Shown here: positions 41,351-50,888 of the stretch, piece after piece | Position numbering within the stretch: position 1 is the stretch's first letter | How the letters are laid out: each line of letters begins with the position of its first letter | DNA from: Phycisphaerales bacterium | GTDB lineage: Bacteria; Planctomycetota; Phycisphaerae; Sedimentisphaerales; Anaerobacaceae | NCBI GenBank assembly: GCA_030602885.1 | Contig: JAUVYV010000016.1 | Location: 1-64,000, forward strand | Direction of reading: 5' to 3' | Length of the DNA: 64,000 nt | Notes under the pieces: generated by a model | What the model saw: the letters and a program-made list of their open reading frames with translations, nothing else | What the model was told of the DNA's origin: nothing | Databases searched by the model: none | Made by a program: the position numbers and the translations under genes

Positions 41351-43333
41351 TCACCGTCTGATTATAACTGTTTCTTGTTTCACCGGGGCCGTTGTCAGTT
41401 TTGCCAAAAGCCAGAGTTCACCAACTACTATCGCAAGGGCCAATGGCATCATTGCATATCCCCCGAAGTCATGAAATATCTTCTCCCAATGTTCCCCCTT
41501 AAGTATCGTAAAAGCAACCGCAGTGATTGCCAGGCGCACGGTGTTACAGAGCAGAGCAATGGGCAGGCTGGAAGCGAAGACCATCAGCTTCTCCCACCAC
41601 ACGCGCTCGACGAGCAATACCACAAGACCGCTAATCACAAAGAACGCAGTGATCATCCTCAATCCATTGCACGCCTCCGCCACCGCAACCGTTGCATCAC
41701 CGATATGAATGATATTACCTTCCCGCACAACTTCGTAGCCCATCACCTCCAGACAGAACATCGCAGATGACGTCGCCCAGCTCTGTAGAGGCAGCGCGAC
41801 AGCAGCTTGAACCCGATTTGGCCAGGGTAACATCAGCAACAGGAACAACATTATGGGAGATACTTTTCGGAAAAGTTCCCAGCCAAACAGAAGCAAGACC
41901 AATGCGGCAATACTCAAAACAATTGATAGCCTCTCTGCGGAACCATACATAAAGAACAAGCCGAAGAGTCTCACCGCCTGAGCCGCCACAAACGCAAACA
42001 AACCCCAAATTGCAGGCCCTATTCGAACTCGGCGAATGTCGCCGCGCCTCGACCACAGGATATAACCAGCCAGAAAAGGAACTAAAAGCCCGGAAGAATA
42101 CTCGTCACTCCTCTGGCATATGCTCCACAGGTCCACAATGCCAGGCCAGTATGACCAAAGAAAAGCAATTACGATTAGCGCGGCTGCGAACCAGCGAAAG
42201 ATTCTTTTTTTCTCCGCGCACATACATTGTGGCAATCTTCTGCTTACCCTGTCCAACTGAGGTACGAGCCGGGATTGCAATCTGCCGGCCCCTTCTTCCA
42301 CTATCCTTGACATTCTACCGACAAAGCTCTCCAACTTTCCTTTCGGCTGGAACGCGACAGGTTTTCCCTCCACGACGCTATTACCTGGCACAACCGCCTG
42401 GTAATCAACCACACATCGTTGAATCTCGCAGTTCTCGCCTATCTGCGAATCGTCCCAAAGAACGCTATTGGCTATGAGACTATTCTTTCCGATATTTGTG
42501 TTGCGGCCAATTATTGTTGGTCCAAAAATAACTGCTCGGTCTGAAATATTAGCTCCATCCATAATTACAGCCGGCCCATAAATTCGAGCACCTGGGTCGA
42601 CCTCGGCGCTATCGGCCAGCCAGATATCTTTTGAGCCGTTTAGCTTTTTACGGTGAAAGCCTATGCTTTCATCGCTGCAGTTTGCCAGATAGTTTGCAAT
42701 AGCATCCAAATATCCGGCTCTGTCTCGAAAGTTTCCTGTGGGCTGAGTCAGCGTCGCGGTGTGTATGGTTCTGCCTGCCCGCAGCATTGTGGGAATCAGG
42801 CCTTCCTTGATATCGCAGTAACCTTGCTTGGGAATATACTCAAGGACGGAAGACTCACAAACATAAATGCCTGACATGGCATCTTGCGTACCGTCGCTTC
42901 CAGGGCCGGGGCCAAGCACAACTGTTAAATCAGACTTGCCGGCTCGGTGGGCTCGTATGAGCTTGTCAATATCCGGCACAGATACAATCGCAGCATGGAA
43001 CACTACGAACAAAGCATTTGTCTGGCCGTTAGCGGCGTCTCGGACACATCCGGCGGTGCCGACCGGTAATGGTTCATCCAGGAACTTTAATTGCATCGAA
43101 CTCACCGTGGTGATGGATTTTTTCAGCAGTAGAGCATCTTCATTGGAACAAACAGTTGCCTGCTTTATCCCCTGACGGGATAAATGACGCAACAGATGTT
43201 CAATAACTGGCCTGCCTGCCACCGGCCACAGTGCTGTAGGCAAACGCGATGCCAGAGGACACCTGCCAAAATCCCGACTCCCCGCCAGTATAATAGCTTT
43301 AACGTTTTGTTTATTTATGCGTTGCTTACTCAT
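41351..43333 (-). CDS. Exosortase fused to degenerate nucleotidyltransferase-LbH module (660 aa)
   Basis: The C-terminal part (about 380-645) is an exosortase, the multi-pass cysteine protease/transpeptidase that processes PEP-CTERM tails. It has the catalytic triad in family context: Cys555 (VAEACNGLRM), Arg600 (ALLCNTVRL) and His621 (IFHDFGGYAM), among about eight membrane helices. The N-terminal part resembles NDP-sugar pyrophosphorylases (residues 10-225) plus hexapeptide repeats (240-325, IIGRNTNIGKNSLIANSVLW). Key catalytic features are changed: the usual LPK of the signature is LPT (residues 31-33) and the metal-binding Asp segment reads FVVFHAAIVS (109-118). The module is thus probably inactive and may bind sugar-nucleotide or partner proteins (inference). 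Free-standing exosortases lack this part. Confidence 0.92.
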   Translation of the reverse strand: MSKQRINKQNVKAIILAGSRDFGRCPLASRLPTALWPVAGRPVIEHLLRHLSRQGIKQATVCSNEDALLLKKSITTVSSMQLKFLDEPLPVGTAGCVRDAANGQTNALFVVFHAAIVSVPDIDKLIRAHRAGKSDLTVVLGPGPGSDGTQDAMSGIYVCESSVLEYIPKQGYCDIKEGLIPTMLRAGRTIHTATLTQPTGNFRDRAGYLDAIANYLANCSDESIGFHRKKLNGSKDIWLADSAEVDPGARIYGPAVIMDGANISDRAVIFGPTIIGRNTNIGKNSLIANSVLWDDSQIGENCEIQRCVVDYQAVVPGNSVVEGKPVAFQPKGKLESFVGRMSRIVEEGAGRLQSRLVPQLDRVSRRLPQCMCAEKKRIFRWFAAALIVIAFLWSYWPGIVDLWSICQRSDEYSSGLLVPFLAGYILWSRRGDIRRVRIGPAIWGLFAFVAAQAVRLFGLFFMYGSAERLSIVLSIAALVLLLFGWELFRKVSPIMLFLLLMLPWPNRVQAAVALPLQSWATSSAMFCLEVMGYEVVREGNIIHIGDATVAVAEACNGLRMITAFFVISGLVVLLVERVWWEKLMVFASSLPIALLCNTVRLAITAVAFTILKGEHWEKIFHDFGGYAMMPLALAIVVGELWLLAKLTTAPVKQETVIIRR

Positions 43334-43357
43334 TTTTGTTCTTTAGAAAAGCTAAAC

Positions 43358-44008
43358 TTATACATCACCTCCAATGGCAATAAATGTTTCTGCCATGAAA
43401 GTTACTCTCTGTTTAATGATTTTGCTGTTGGGGAAACAAATTTTCATTTCGCGTGCATTCATGAGTCTAAAACCATCATGTTTTATTCCAAACATATATT
43501 TCTTGCGAACATGATTGTAACTGATAATTCTACCAGCCCAAAGATATGATTTGCCTGGCAGCCACGTAACAAAAGGCAGCCGCATATGAAATTCGAAAGG
43601 ATACCACCGATTAGGTGTTGTCACGAACCATCGCTTTCCCACTCGCATAATTTCAGCAGCCATCTGTTTTTGCTTCTCAAAATCACCTACGTGTTCAATT
43701 ACAGCGTTGCTGTAAACAATGTCAAAATGCTTATTAGGCCAAGGTAATTTGCAGGCATCTCCAACCGTTGCCTCAATTTCTGGATAGTATTGCCTTATCA
43801 TGAATATATGTTCAGATGAAAGATTAATAGCACAAAGATTGGTTTTCCATGGATAGGAATCAATAAGTTGCAATCCCCTGTCACCATCAGGGTTTATTTC
43901 AGCACCAATATCAAGGACTTTCATTTGCCCGCTCGGCTTCATAGTCCTGTTAAATAACTCCAATTTACGCTTGCGGCTGATGTAAGATAATTTATCGAAC
44001 AAACTCAA
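43358..44008 (-). CDS. SAM-dependent methyltransferase (216 aa)
   Basis: A class I methyltransferase. Motif I reads VLDIGAEINPDGDRG (about 31-45) and motif IV/post-I DIVYSNAVIEHVGD, the pattern of Methyltransf_11-type enzymes. No membrane segment. In this locus it probably methylates a sugar residue of the polysaccharide or a lipid-linked intermediate. It starts 2 bases after the Alg13-like gene and the sequence from here onwards is visibly more AT-rich than the exosortase half of the operon. Confidence 0.88.
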   Translation of the reverse strand: MSLFDKLSYISRKRKLELFNRTMKPSGQMKVLDIGAEINPDGDRGLQLIDSYPWKTNLCAINLSSEHIFMIRQYYPEIEATVGDACKLPWPNKHFDIVYSNAVIEHVGDFEKQKQMAAEIMRVGKRWFVTTPNRWYPFEFHMRLPFVTWLPGKSYLWAGRIISYNHVRKKYMFGIKHDGFRLMNAREMKICFPNSKIIKQRVTFMAETFIAIGGDV

Positions 44009-44010
44009 TT

Positions 44011-44508
44011 TTATTTTGCTCCTTGATTTTTGCTCGATAGATTTAAAAACGTGGCTATTCTATCAGCAACTATCTTTGTCTGTTTTTCTCTTGGCTGAGG
44101 TACAAAAGATTTCAATTGTTTGATCTTCTCCGGTATTTCGTCTTCTGTGTTCGCAACTAATATATGTCCGAGTTCCTCAAACTTTCGTGCAATAGCAAGC
44201 TGATGATCATTTACCACCTCTCCATACTTTTTTAATCTTGGCATAACAAGCAGTGGCTTCTTGTTATCCAATGCCATCGTTATCGTACCAATCCCAGCGT
44301 GGCTGATTATACCTGATGCTTCTTTCAAGTATTTATCAAACGCTTTCTTCTCTATAGATGCCACTGATTCAAAGTTGCGTGGCTGATATGAACTGTCGCC
44401 GATTTGCGCAAATATCTCCTCTTCAAACCCGTTCTGGCTGATTATATCATCAACCGATTTTACCAGACGATCAAATGGAAATTGAGTTCCAACAGTCAGA
44501 AAAATCAT
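44011..44508 (-). CDS. Alg13/PssE-like glycosyltransferase subunit (165 aa)
   Basis: The catalytic half of a two-subunit GT28-type glycosyltransferase. The N-terminus MIFLTVGTQFPFDRLVKSVD and the block SHAGIGTITMALDNKKPLLV are the family's hallmarks (the nucleotide-sugar site). It overlaps the Alg14-like gene by 4 bases, the arrangement seen for PssD/PssE pairs. Together they add a sugar (in known pairs GlcNAc or glucuronic acid) to the lipid-linked precursor on the cytoplasmic side of the membrane. Confidence 0.92.
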   Translation of the reverse strand: MIFLTVGTQFPFDRLVKSVDDIISQNGFEEEIFAQIGDSSYQPRNFESVASIEKKAFDKYLKEASGIISHAGIGTITMALDNKKPLLVMPRLKKYGEVVNDHQLAIARKFEELGHILVANTEDEIPEKIKQLKSFVPQPREKQTKIVADRIATFLNLSSKNQGAK

Positions 44509-44978
44509 ATCACCGCACCGGCATATTCAACATTTTTATATTGCTCAGCAAGCTCAGGCCACTGAACCAGAAAAAGGTCAGATATATGCCTGACTATTCT
44601 CCCTGAAAGAGATATCTGCTGCACATTGGCAATACTATCAATCCAAATCACTTTTGCACCTGTGATTTTACCTAAGAAACAAACCATACAACCCGGGGCA
44701 GCACCTGTACTGAACAGCACATCAGGCCTTTCTCGCAAAACAATCCTGATACATCGAAACAACACCTTTACCACTCGTATCGGATGGTTTCGATTGCACT
44801 CTCCAATAACATATACTTTGCCATATTGCTCAAGTCTCTTTCGGGCAACCTCCGTTGTCGTCACGCAAAAAGTGCCATATCCATTCCAGCTATCAGAAAG
44901 CTTAAGTAATTGTGTCAGATGTCCACCAGCAGAGGCAGCAAGACAGATTTTTATCTGCTTCTTAGTCACTAATTCCAA
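44505..44978 (-). CDS. Alg14/PssD-like glycosyltransferase subunit (157 aa)
   Basis: The membrane-recruiting partner of the Alg13-like protein. The start IKICLAASAGGHLTQLLKL contains the AGGHL signature; VLFSTGAAPGCMVCFLGKIT and WIDSIANVQQISLSG follow in the usual order. The start is uncertain: TTG 44978 and GTG 44969 are both in frame, and both lie inside the last codons of the upstream glycosyltransferase. Coupled translation is likely. Length is normal for the family. Confidence 0.92.
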   Translation of the reverse strand: MELVTKKQIKICLAASAGGHLTQLLKLSDSWNGYGTFCVTTTEVARKRLEQYGKVYVIGECNRNHPIRVVKVLFRCIRIVLRERPDVLFSTGAAPGCMVCFLGKITGAKVIWIDSIANVQQISLSGRIVRHISDLFLVQWPELAEQYKNVEYAGAVI

Positions 44979-46161
44979 TACCCTTCAAATTCACATCTTC
45001 ACTGAACAATTCACTTAATATCATTTGTGCCTTACTTTCCCATGAGGCCTGTTTTACTTTATCACGTCGGGCAGTAACTTTTTCCGAGCAATCCTCAAGT
45101 AGAGCCTGTTTAATCCTTTCTGCAAATTCTTTAGAATTTTCAGCAAGATATATTACTTCCAAATATCTTTGGGCCTCAGAAAAATATGGTGTACACACCA
45201 ATGGTTTACCTAAAGCCAGATATTCTTTAATTTTTATCGGATTAGAAGCTTCGGTCCAACGATTATTCGCCCATGGTAAAATGGCAACATCAAAACACTT
45301 GCCATAGTCAGGTATTTGGTAATAATCTTTTTGGCCTAATTTCCAAACATTCTTCAAATCAAATAATGAATCGTACTCTTCATGAACCGTTCCAATAAAC
45401 ACAAAAGACATCTCCGGCAATATTTTTGCTACTTCTTCAACTAATGCAATATCAAAACTATGATCATAAATTGCACCAAAATATCCAACTATCGGTAATG
45501 GTATATCAGCAATATCACTAGGAGTGTTTTTGACTTCCTTAGCTGAAGCAAATAATTCATAATCAACACCATGGTCCAGAAATAATGGTTTTCGACACTG
45601 GCCAGATTCATCCTCGTACAATTTTGTGTTTACAAAAATCGTTAAATCTGCTTTGGATTTCAACAAATGGTCGCAACGTTTAATAACATTCACATCAACT
45701 CCATCTGCCTCTTCAAACCTGTCTGTTCTTTGATATACCAAAGCTCTTTTCTGCAACTTTATCGCCACATCTACTGCCGCAGGGTTTGCAACTAATACTA
45801 CTGGGTTCTTTATACCCAATCTCCATGAGACCACCTTTATCTGCATGTATAGAATAACATCATTTAGATACTTCGCCCATCTGATATGATGAACAGGCAA
45901 TGAAAAAGGACTATACACCCAAAATCCTTCTTCAGTCTTTTTGAGGCCTGCAAAAATACTTTTTAGCTTACGAACCGCTTTTTTGAAAAAGGCACCTTTT
46001 TCACCTGTAGTAAACTTTGTCATTATAATGGAATTGATGTATAAAGTTTTACCGCACTTAGCAAACTGCCTAGCCAACTGTGGATCTATATGTGCGCGAT
46101 TGTGGTACCACCAGTCGATGCCGCCAAAAATCATATAAGGAACAGCTTTTTGAGATTTCAT
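44962..46161 (-). CDS. Glycosyltransferase, GT4/GT1-like (399 aa)
   Basis: A GT-B fold glycosyltransferase of the exopolysaccharide locus. It starts KAVPYMIFGGIDWWYHNRAH and has the C-terminal donor-binding pattern NPIKIKEYLALGKPLVCTPY, which corresponds to the E-x7-E region in a relaxed form. No membrane segment. It overlaps the Alg14-like gene by 17 bases and follows the CapK-like gene by 10 bases. Donor and acceptor cannot be inferred. The N-terminal motif resembles teichuronic-acid/TuaH-like transferases but I am not confident of that. Confidence 0.85.
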   Translation of the reverse strand: MKSQKAVPYMIFGGIDWWYHNRAHIDPQLARQFAKCGKTLYINSIIMTKFTTGEKGAFFKKAVRKLKSIFAGLKKTEEGFWVYSPFSLPVHHIRWAKYLNDVILYMQIKVVSWRLGIKNPVVLVANPAAVDVAIKLQKRALVYQRTDRFEEADGVDVNVIKRCDHLLKSKADLTIFVNTKLYEDESGQCRKPLFLDHGVDYELFASAKEVKNTPSDIADIPLPIVGYFGAIYDHSFDIALVEEVAKILPEMSFVFIGTVHEEYDSLFDLKNVWKLGQKDYYQIPDYGKCFDVAILPWANNRWTEASNPIKIKEYLALGKPLVCTPYFSEAQRYLEVIYLAENSKEFAERIKQALLEDCSEKVTARRDKVKQASWESKAQMILSELFSEDVNLKGIGISD

Positions 46162-46171
46162 TCAAACCCTC

Positions 46172-47521
46172 CTACAGGCGATCGACCTGTCCTTCTATTT
46201 TAGACAGAACAGGCTTGAGCCTGCCACAATCTGTTTTCTTGACTATTTTAACCTTTTTAAAGTCAACTTTTAGTTCGCCAGGTAGATGTTTGGCTATCAA
46301 AGATTTAAAGTTGTTCATATCCTGTACAGAAAAGTTTTCGGTTGGCACATATTGTATTGTGATATGGCCTAAAGTATCCTGGACTATCTGGCTTTCAAGT
46401 ATATGATCTGTACCATATAACAAATGCGTTAGAATCGCTGCACCAAATTCTCTTCCAGACGGTGTTCTAATTGAATCGGCTTGTCTGCCACTTATGGATT
46501 TGATTACCTGAAATTGCCTTCCACAGGAGCAACTTTCCTCTGATTTCACTACTATATCACCCGTGTCATACCGAACAAACGGCATGGCATAATTCCAAAA
46601 GCCACTGGAAACTATTCTGCATATGTTCCTGTTTAAACTATCCACAGGTATAAGCTCAGTGAGGCCGTATTCAGGAATGATATGATAGCTTCCTCTTTCA
46701 CATGTAAAGATATAGCATATCCTTTCTGCACCGCCATAAAAATCAAACACTTTGCAATTGAATGCTTCGACTATGGTTTTACGCATCGAATCTGTCAGTG
46801 TTTCTGAAGAGGTTAGGGTCGACTTCAATTCGAGTTCAATGCCAGCATCCAAACATGTTCTGGCTAACAAATATACTGCCGATGGGTACCCAACTACAGC
46901 CTTAACTCTGTATTTTTTCATCACCATTGCGAAATTCTTAGCAGACTTTGACGAAAGGTGATAAGTAGAAAGAATCAATTCTTTCATGATCGGATCATAG
47001 GCATACAATTTGTTAGCTTTCTGGTCTGGTTTCACCACCAATCTGCCGGTAAGATAAGCACAACGATCGTTAAATCCTATATTTGCCCAATCCCATTGTC
47101 GCCGAACAAAGGCGTGTTCATTTCCGATTGAAAACAGGTTTCGATAAATACGCATCGGTGTACCTGTTGTCCCTCCAGTATAAGCCTTCCGTAATAGTAG
47201 CTTTGGATATCTTTTTGAAAGGATTGAGTCACCAGCTCCTAACACATTTCTCTTGCTGATTATCGGAAACCTATTAATGTCTTCAAGAGATTTAATATCC
47301 TCGGGTGCAATTCCCAACCTGTCCATAATTTGCCTGTAGTAAGGTACTGAATCGTAGCAGTGCCTAATAAGTCGCTGCAATAAATTCAGTTGTATCTGCC
47401 TTATTTGCTTATCGCTTAACCATTGTGACTTTTCCAACCATTTTCGCCGTAGCCAGAATGGCCCGGCAAAACGCCTGACGGCCAGATTCAACATTCCGCT
47501 TGATATTACTTTAAGATTCAT
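46172..47521 (-). CDS. CapK/PaaK-like adenylate-forming enzyme (449 aa)
   Basis: Belongs to the phenylacetate-CoA-ligase-like family, often named CapK in capsule loci. Visible: the AMP-binding P-loop YTGGTTGTPMRIYRN (about 114-128), DFYGGAERICYI and YDTGDIVV with CSCGRQFQVI, the metal-ligand cysteines. Members activate carboxylic acids as adenylates; in polysaccharide loci they are thought to attach acyl or amino-acid groups to sugars. No companion acyl-carrier gene is seen here. Start ATG 47521 follows the GT2 gene by 15 bases. Confidence 0.9.
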   Translation of the reverse strand: MNLKVISSGMLNLAVRRFAGPFWLRRKWLEKSQWLSDKQIRQIQLNLLQRLIRHCYDSVPYYRQIMDRLGIAPEDIKSLEDINRFPIISKRNVLGAGDSILSKRYPKLLLRKAYTGGTTGTPMRIYRNLFSIGNEHAFVRRQWDWANIGFNDRCAYLTGRLVVKPDQKANKLYAYDPIMKELILSTYHLSSKSAKNFAMVMKKYRVKAVVGYPSAVYLLARTCLDAGIELELKSTLTSSETLTDSMRKTIVEAFNCKVFDFYGGAERICYIFTCERGSYHIIPEYGLTELIPVDSLNRNICRIVSSGFWNYAMPFVRYDTGDIVVKSEESCSCGRQFQVIKSISGRQADSIRTPSGREFGAAILTHLLYGTDHILESQIVQDTLGHITIQYVPTENFSVQDMNNFKSLIAKHLPGELKVDFKKVKIVKKTDCGRLKPVLSKIEGQVDRL

Positions 47522-47536
47522 ATGGCTAACATTGTT

Positions 47537-48478
47537 TTACCAGTACTTTACGCCCACAAAAAACACTCTTCTTATACCAGTCAAATAGATTCGCGATCTG
47601 TCAAGGGCCTGCTTTCTTTTTTTGCCATTAATGATTGCTATAGCAAGCCAGATAGGAATGCGAATCACAAAAAACATAATCGTTAGGAAACAAGCAACCT
47701 TATATTTCAACCAGCCGTGATGTTTTTGTATAAACTTCAAAATGCTCAAACGTAGTTCAATCAACATCTTCCCAGATACCTGAGCCGTGCTTTGTCCGCC
47801 AAAATGAATAATCTCACCCACCGGAGCAAATCTGATATCCCAGCCAGCCAGCCGGAAACGATAGCACCAGTCGGCCTCTTCGGCATACATAAAAAATTCT
47901 TCATCCATCAACCCTACCTGGTCAATCGCTGCACGTCGAACAAGCATAAAACATCCCTTGATTGCCTCTACGCTTATTTCTTCATCGAAATTGCACCAAG
48001 TCATCCATTGCCTGCCGAAAAAACGACTCTTTGGAAAAAGCTTATGTAAATAGGAACTTGAGAGGAACATATTCAGCAAAGAGTCATACATAAAGCAGGA
48101 CCGCTGCAATGTTTTATCCGGGTTCAACACTCGACAGCCCACCACCGCTACTTCCGGATACATATCGGTAAAATCAACCACTTTTTCAATCGCCTTATCC
48201 AGCACAATTGTATCGCTGTTCAGCAGCAGCACATACTTGCCCTTGGCAATCTTTATCCCTTGATTATTCGCGGCGGCAAAGCCACGATTGTCATTATTTT
48301 CTATAAGAATCACATTGGGAAAATCACGCTTGAACACCTCAACTGAATCATCAGAAGAGGCGTTATCAATCACAATCACTTCGCAATTGTTTTTTCCCGG
48401 CTGACTATATATTGACCTCAAACAATCACAGATAATCTGCTGTGTATTCCAGTTGACTATTATAATTGAAACCTGCAA
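47537..48478 (-). CDS. Glycosyltransferase family 2 (313 aa)
   Basis: GT-A fold transferase related to rhamnosyltransferases. It starts SIIIVNWNTQQIICDCL, has the nucleotide-sugar/metal motif LLNSDTIVLD and the later EEADWCYRFRLAGW acceptor-side block. The C-terminus has one or two hydrophobic segments (YKVACFLTIMFFVIRI) that may attach it to the membrane. It follows the polymerase gene by 10 bases. Confidence 0.93.
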   Translation of the reverse strand: MQVSIIIVNWNTQQIICDCLRSIYSQPGKNNCEVIVIDNASSDDSVEVFKRDFPNVILIENNDNRGFAAANNQGIKIAKGKYVLLLNSDTIVLDKAIEKVVDFTDMYPEVAVVGCRVLNPDKTLQRSCFMYDSLLNMFLSSSYLHKLFPKSRFFGRQWMTWCNFDEEISVEAIKGCFMLVRRAAIDQVGLMDEEFFMYAEEADWCYRFRLAGWDIRFAPVGEIIHFGGQSTAQVSGKMLIELRLSILKFIQKHHGWLKYKVACFLTIMFFVIRIPIWLAIAIINGKKRKQALDRSRIYLTGIRRVFFVGVKYW

Positions 48479-48488
48479 TTGTATTTCC

Positions 48489-49790
48489 CTATAGATTAGT
48501 TTTTACAGCCAAACCATTTTTATAGACACAATCACTTAAGACCACACAAAGGCCTAATAATATAAAAAAGCATGTTATCGGCTGGCCAAATAATGACACC
48601 GTCATCATCGCAACCAGAGTCCCGCACATAGACGAAGCCAAACACCAAACCAATTTATTATCATATAGACTATTTGCATTGTGAAATGCAGAAACAATTT
48701 GTTTGACAGATTCAATCACTAATAGAATAAACGGAACTAAGCCAATTAAGCCATACCGACTCAAAACCAAAATATAATGATTTGTAATGTCTGTGATATT
48801 TGCCCCTAATTTTGGCCCCCACCCTGGATCTGCGAAACCATATCCGGTAAACCAATGACCACGCATGCCACCTTCGAAAAGTGCAATATTAATAAGTTTA
48901 CTTCTATGCCAGGCAGTTGCGGAATTGAATGTAAAGCTGCCTAATAAATCATAAAAATGCCGATTGCTGGCGATTTCCACAAAAGTACATATTATGATGA
49001 TTATTACAGCGGATGTCTTCCAGTATTTCCGCCAACGATAAAAAACAAGAAAGGAGACGGATAATATTGCGGCAAGAAAAGGCCCTGCGGACATAGATGA
49101 AAAAACACCTATAGCCATCAATCCCAGGCCTGTTATGATAAGTTTTTGGTGTTTCTTGGCGTTATTCAGCAATATCGCACAGACAGGCCCGAACATCGCG
49201 AAAAACAAACCGTACATAATTGACATCGAGAAGGTCACCTCTGCGCGAAATAAACCATAGCGGGGCCAAAGAAGATCACCGGCGTTTTTCCACGCGTGAT
49301 ATTTTCGTAAAAAACCGACCGGATTGACACTCGTTATACACTGGTAAAAACCTGCGATTGCCAAAGGAGCAGCGATAATCAGAACTCCCTTGAGTAATGA
49401 TAAATATTGTTCTCTTTTAGTTATTATCCGTCGCACAGCAAAATAGGGCAGCACCATATCAAAGAACGCCCCTGCACGATTTTCGAGGAACTGTGACATA
49501 GGTGTTGTCACGCTCATCGCTAATAGCTGGCATAGGAAATACATGATCACCAGCTTGTCAAGCCAGATAAACCGGAATTGGTTTGCTAAATTGGTCTTAA
49601 GCAGGAAATTAACGTATATCGCCAGAATAACAATTCTTGTAACCGTAAAATCGATGGTACCTACCGGCACCGTAAGGTAAGCCGGATACCACGCAAGTGT
49701 TGCGATATAAATGGTTAGCCCATAGACAGGCCGCAGACAAAACACTAACACACCGGCTGCTAAGGCGATTGTGAGGGTAACTCCTTGCAT
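48489..49790 (-). CDS. Wzy/O-antigen-ligase-like polymerase (433 aa)
   Basis: A multi-pass membrane protein (about 11 helices) with the large periplasmic loop typical of Wzy polymerases and WaaL ligases. The loop includes MRGHWFTGYGFADPGWGPKL and NITDITNHYILVLSRYGLIG, the family pattern GxGxxxx...HNxyL..x...G. It probably polymerises repeat units brought out by the flippase at 54070. Family members are too divergent to name the linkage. The neighbours on both sides are glycosyltransferases. Confidence 0.9.
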   Translation of the reverse strand: MQGVTLTIALAAGVLVFCLRPVYGLTIYIATLAWYPAYLTVPVGTIDFTVTRIVILAIYVNFLLKTNLANQFRFIWLDKLVIMYFLCQLLAMSVTTPMSQFLENRAGAFFDMVLPYFAVRRIITKREQYLSLLKGVLIIAAPLAIAGFYQCITSVNPVGFLRKYHAWKNAGDLLWPRYGLFRAEVTFSMSIMYGLFFAMFGPVCAILLNNAKKHQKLIITGLGLMAIGVFSSMSAGPFLAAILSVSFLVFYRWRKYWKTSAVIIIIICTFVEIASNRHFYDLLGSFTFNSATAWHRSKLINIALFEGGMRGHWFTGYGFADPGWGPKLGANITDITNHYILVLSRYGLIGLVPFILLVIESVKQIVSAFHNANSLYDNKLVWCLASSMCGTLVAMMTVSLFGQPITCFFILLGLCVVLSDCVYKNGLAVKTNL

Positions 49791-49811
49791 AGGATTCTCA
49801 TATTCCTCTGT

Positions 49812-50834
49812 CTATAGATTACTCAAGACTTGTTCAAGTTTGTTAACAGAACTGTCCCAGGAAAAATTTGCTACTGTTATAGCAGATTTTTCTACAAACC
49901 GCTGACGTAGTGACGAATCTTCTAACAGCAGATCGATCTTGTTGACTATTTGCTCGACATTTCCAAGCTCGACAAGAAAGCCGTTTTCGCCATCAACGAT
50001 AATATCCCTCGGGCCACCGCAGTCTGTTGCAACTACTGCACAACCACACGCCATCGCCTCAAGTATGGGAACACCGAATCCCTCTGAGTAGCTGCCCAAA
50101 AACCATACCAGACTGCGGGAGTATATCTCTCTGGCCTTTTCGAGTGTAGGCAATCGCCAATAGTTTCTTGACGATATTTGTTTGGGGCGTTTTGCCGCGC
50201 CAAAGACGCGGTGTGGCGTTTCGGGACAGAGGTTACGCAGCTTTTTCAGAACCCCGAGAACAGTTTCAGGGTCTTTGTGATAGGATATCCCAAATATGGT
50301 TCCGATACCGTCTCTTTGTTTATCCGCCATAGATGGATAATACTCATCAGTGTCAATACCGTTAGGTACCACAGCAATTATTCTCTGTCCGCAATGCTTT
50401 TCAACAGCTTCGCCAAGATACGAAGATATCGCAACCTTGGGAACATCCTGACCCCACGCAGCTCTCATATCATTGATATTCTCAGGCATGCTCCTTACAA
50501 AATATAATCTTTTAATGCCAGGGCTGTTTAAACGCCCCATCTCTTTTGCCGCCCACCAGCCGGAGCCTATCACGGTTTCATCTTTTTCAAAGACACATAG
50601 CTCTATATCGGAAAACGTCTCTATCGTTGCTTTGAATGTGTTAAGCCAGTCACTGCTGCCGGAGTAAAATATATTCCAATACAATCTCCGGAGTCTTACG
50701 CGCATATCATCCATTTTGTTGTTGACCAAAAGCCGGACATCGTGACCTCTTTTCAGCAGGCCATTGGCAGCTTTTACCGTAGATTTAACAGCGCCTGCGC
50801 GTCCGCCATGTGGTAAAATAAATGCTATTTTCAT
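49812..50834 (-). CDS. Glycosyltransferase family 4 (340 aa)
   Basis: A retaining GT-B glycosyltransferase. It starts MKIAFILPHGGRAGAVKSTV (the N-terminal GG loop) and has the canonical C-terminal signature GSYSEGFGVPILEAMACGCA with VATDCGG, that is the E-x7-E motif and donor pocket. No signal or membrane segment. It lies in the glycosyltransferase series 21 bases before the polymerase gene. Confidence 0.94.
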   Translation of the reverse strand: MKIAFILPHGGRAGAVKSTVKAANGLLKRGHDVRLLVNNKMDDMRVRLRRLYWNIFYSGSSDWLNTFKATIETFSDIELCVFEKDETVIGSGWWAAKEMGRLNSPGIKRLYFVRSMPENINDMRAAWGQDVPKVAISSYLGEAVEKHCGQRIIAVVPNGIDTDEYYPSMADKQRDGIGTIFGISYHKDPETVLGVLKKLRNLCPETPHRVFGAAKRPKQISSRNYWRLPTLEKAREIYSRSLVWFLGSYSEGFGVPILEAMACGCAVVATDCGGPRDIIVDGENGFLVELGNVEQIVNKIDLLLEDSSLRQRFVEKSAITVANFSWDSSVNKLEQVLSNL

Positions 50835-50888
50835 AACTCACTTATCGACATTGACTCACTGACAAATACATTCGCCCAACGTGTGATC

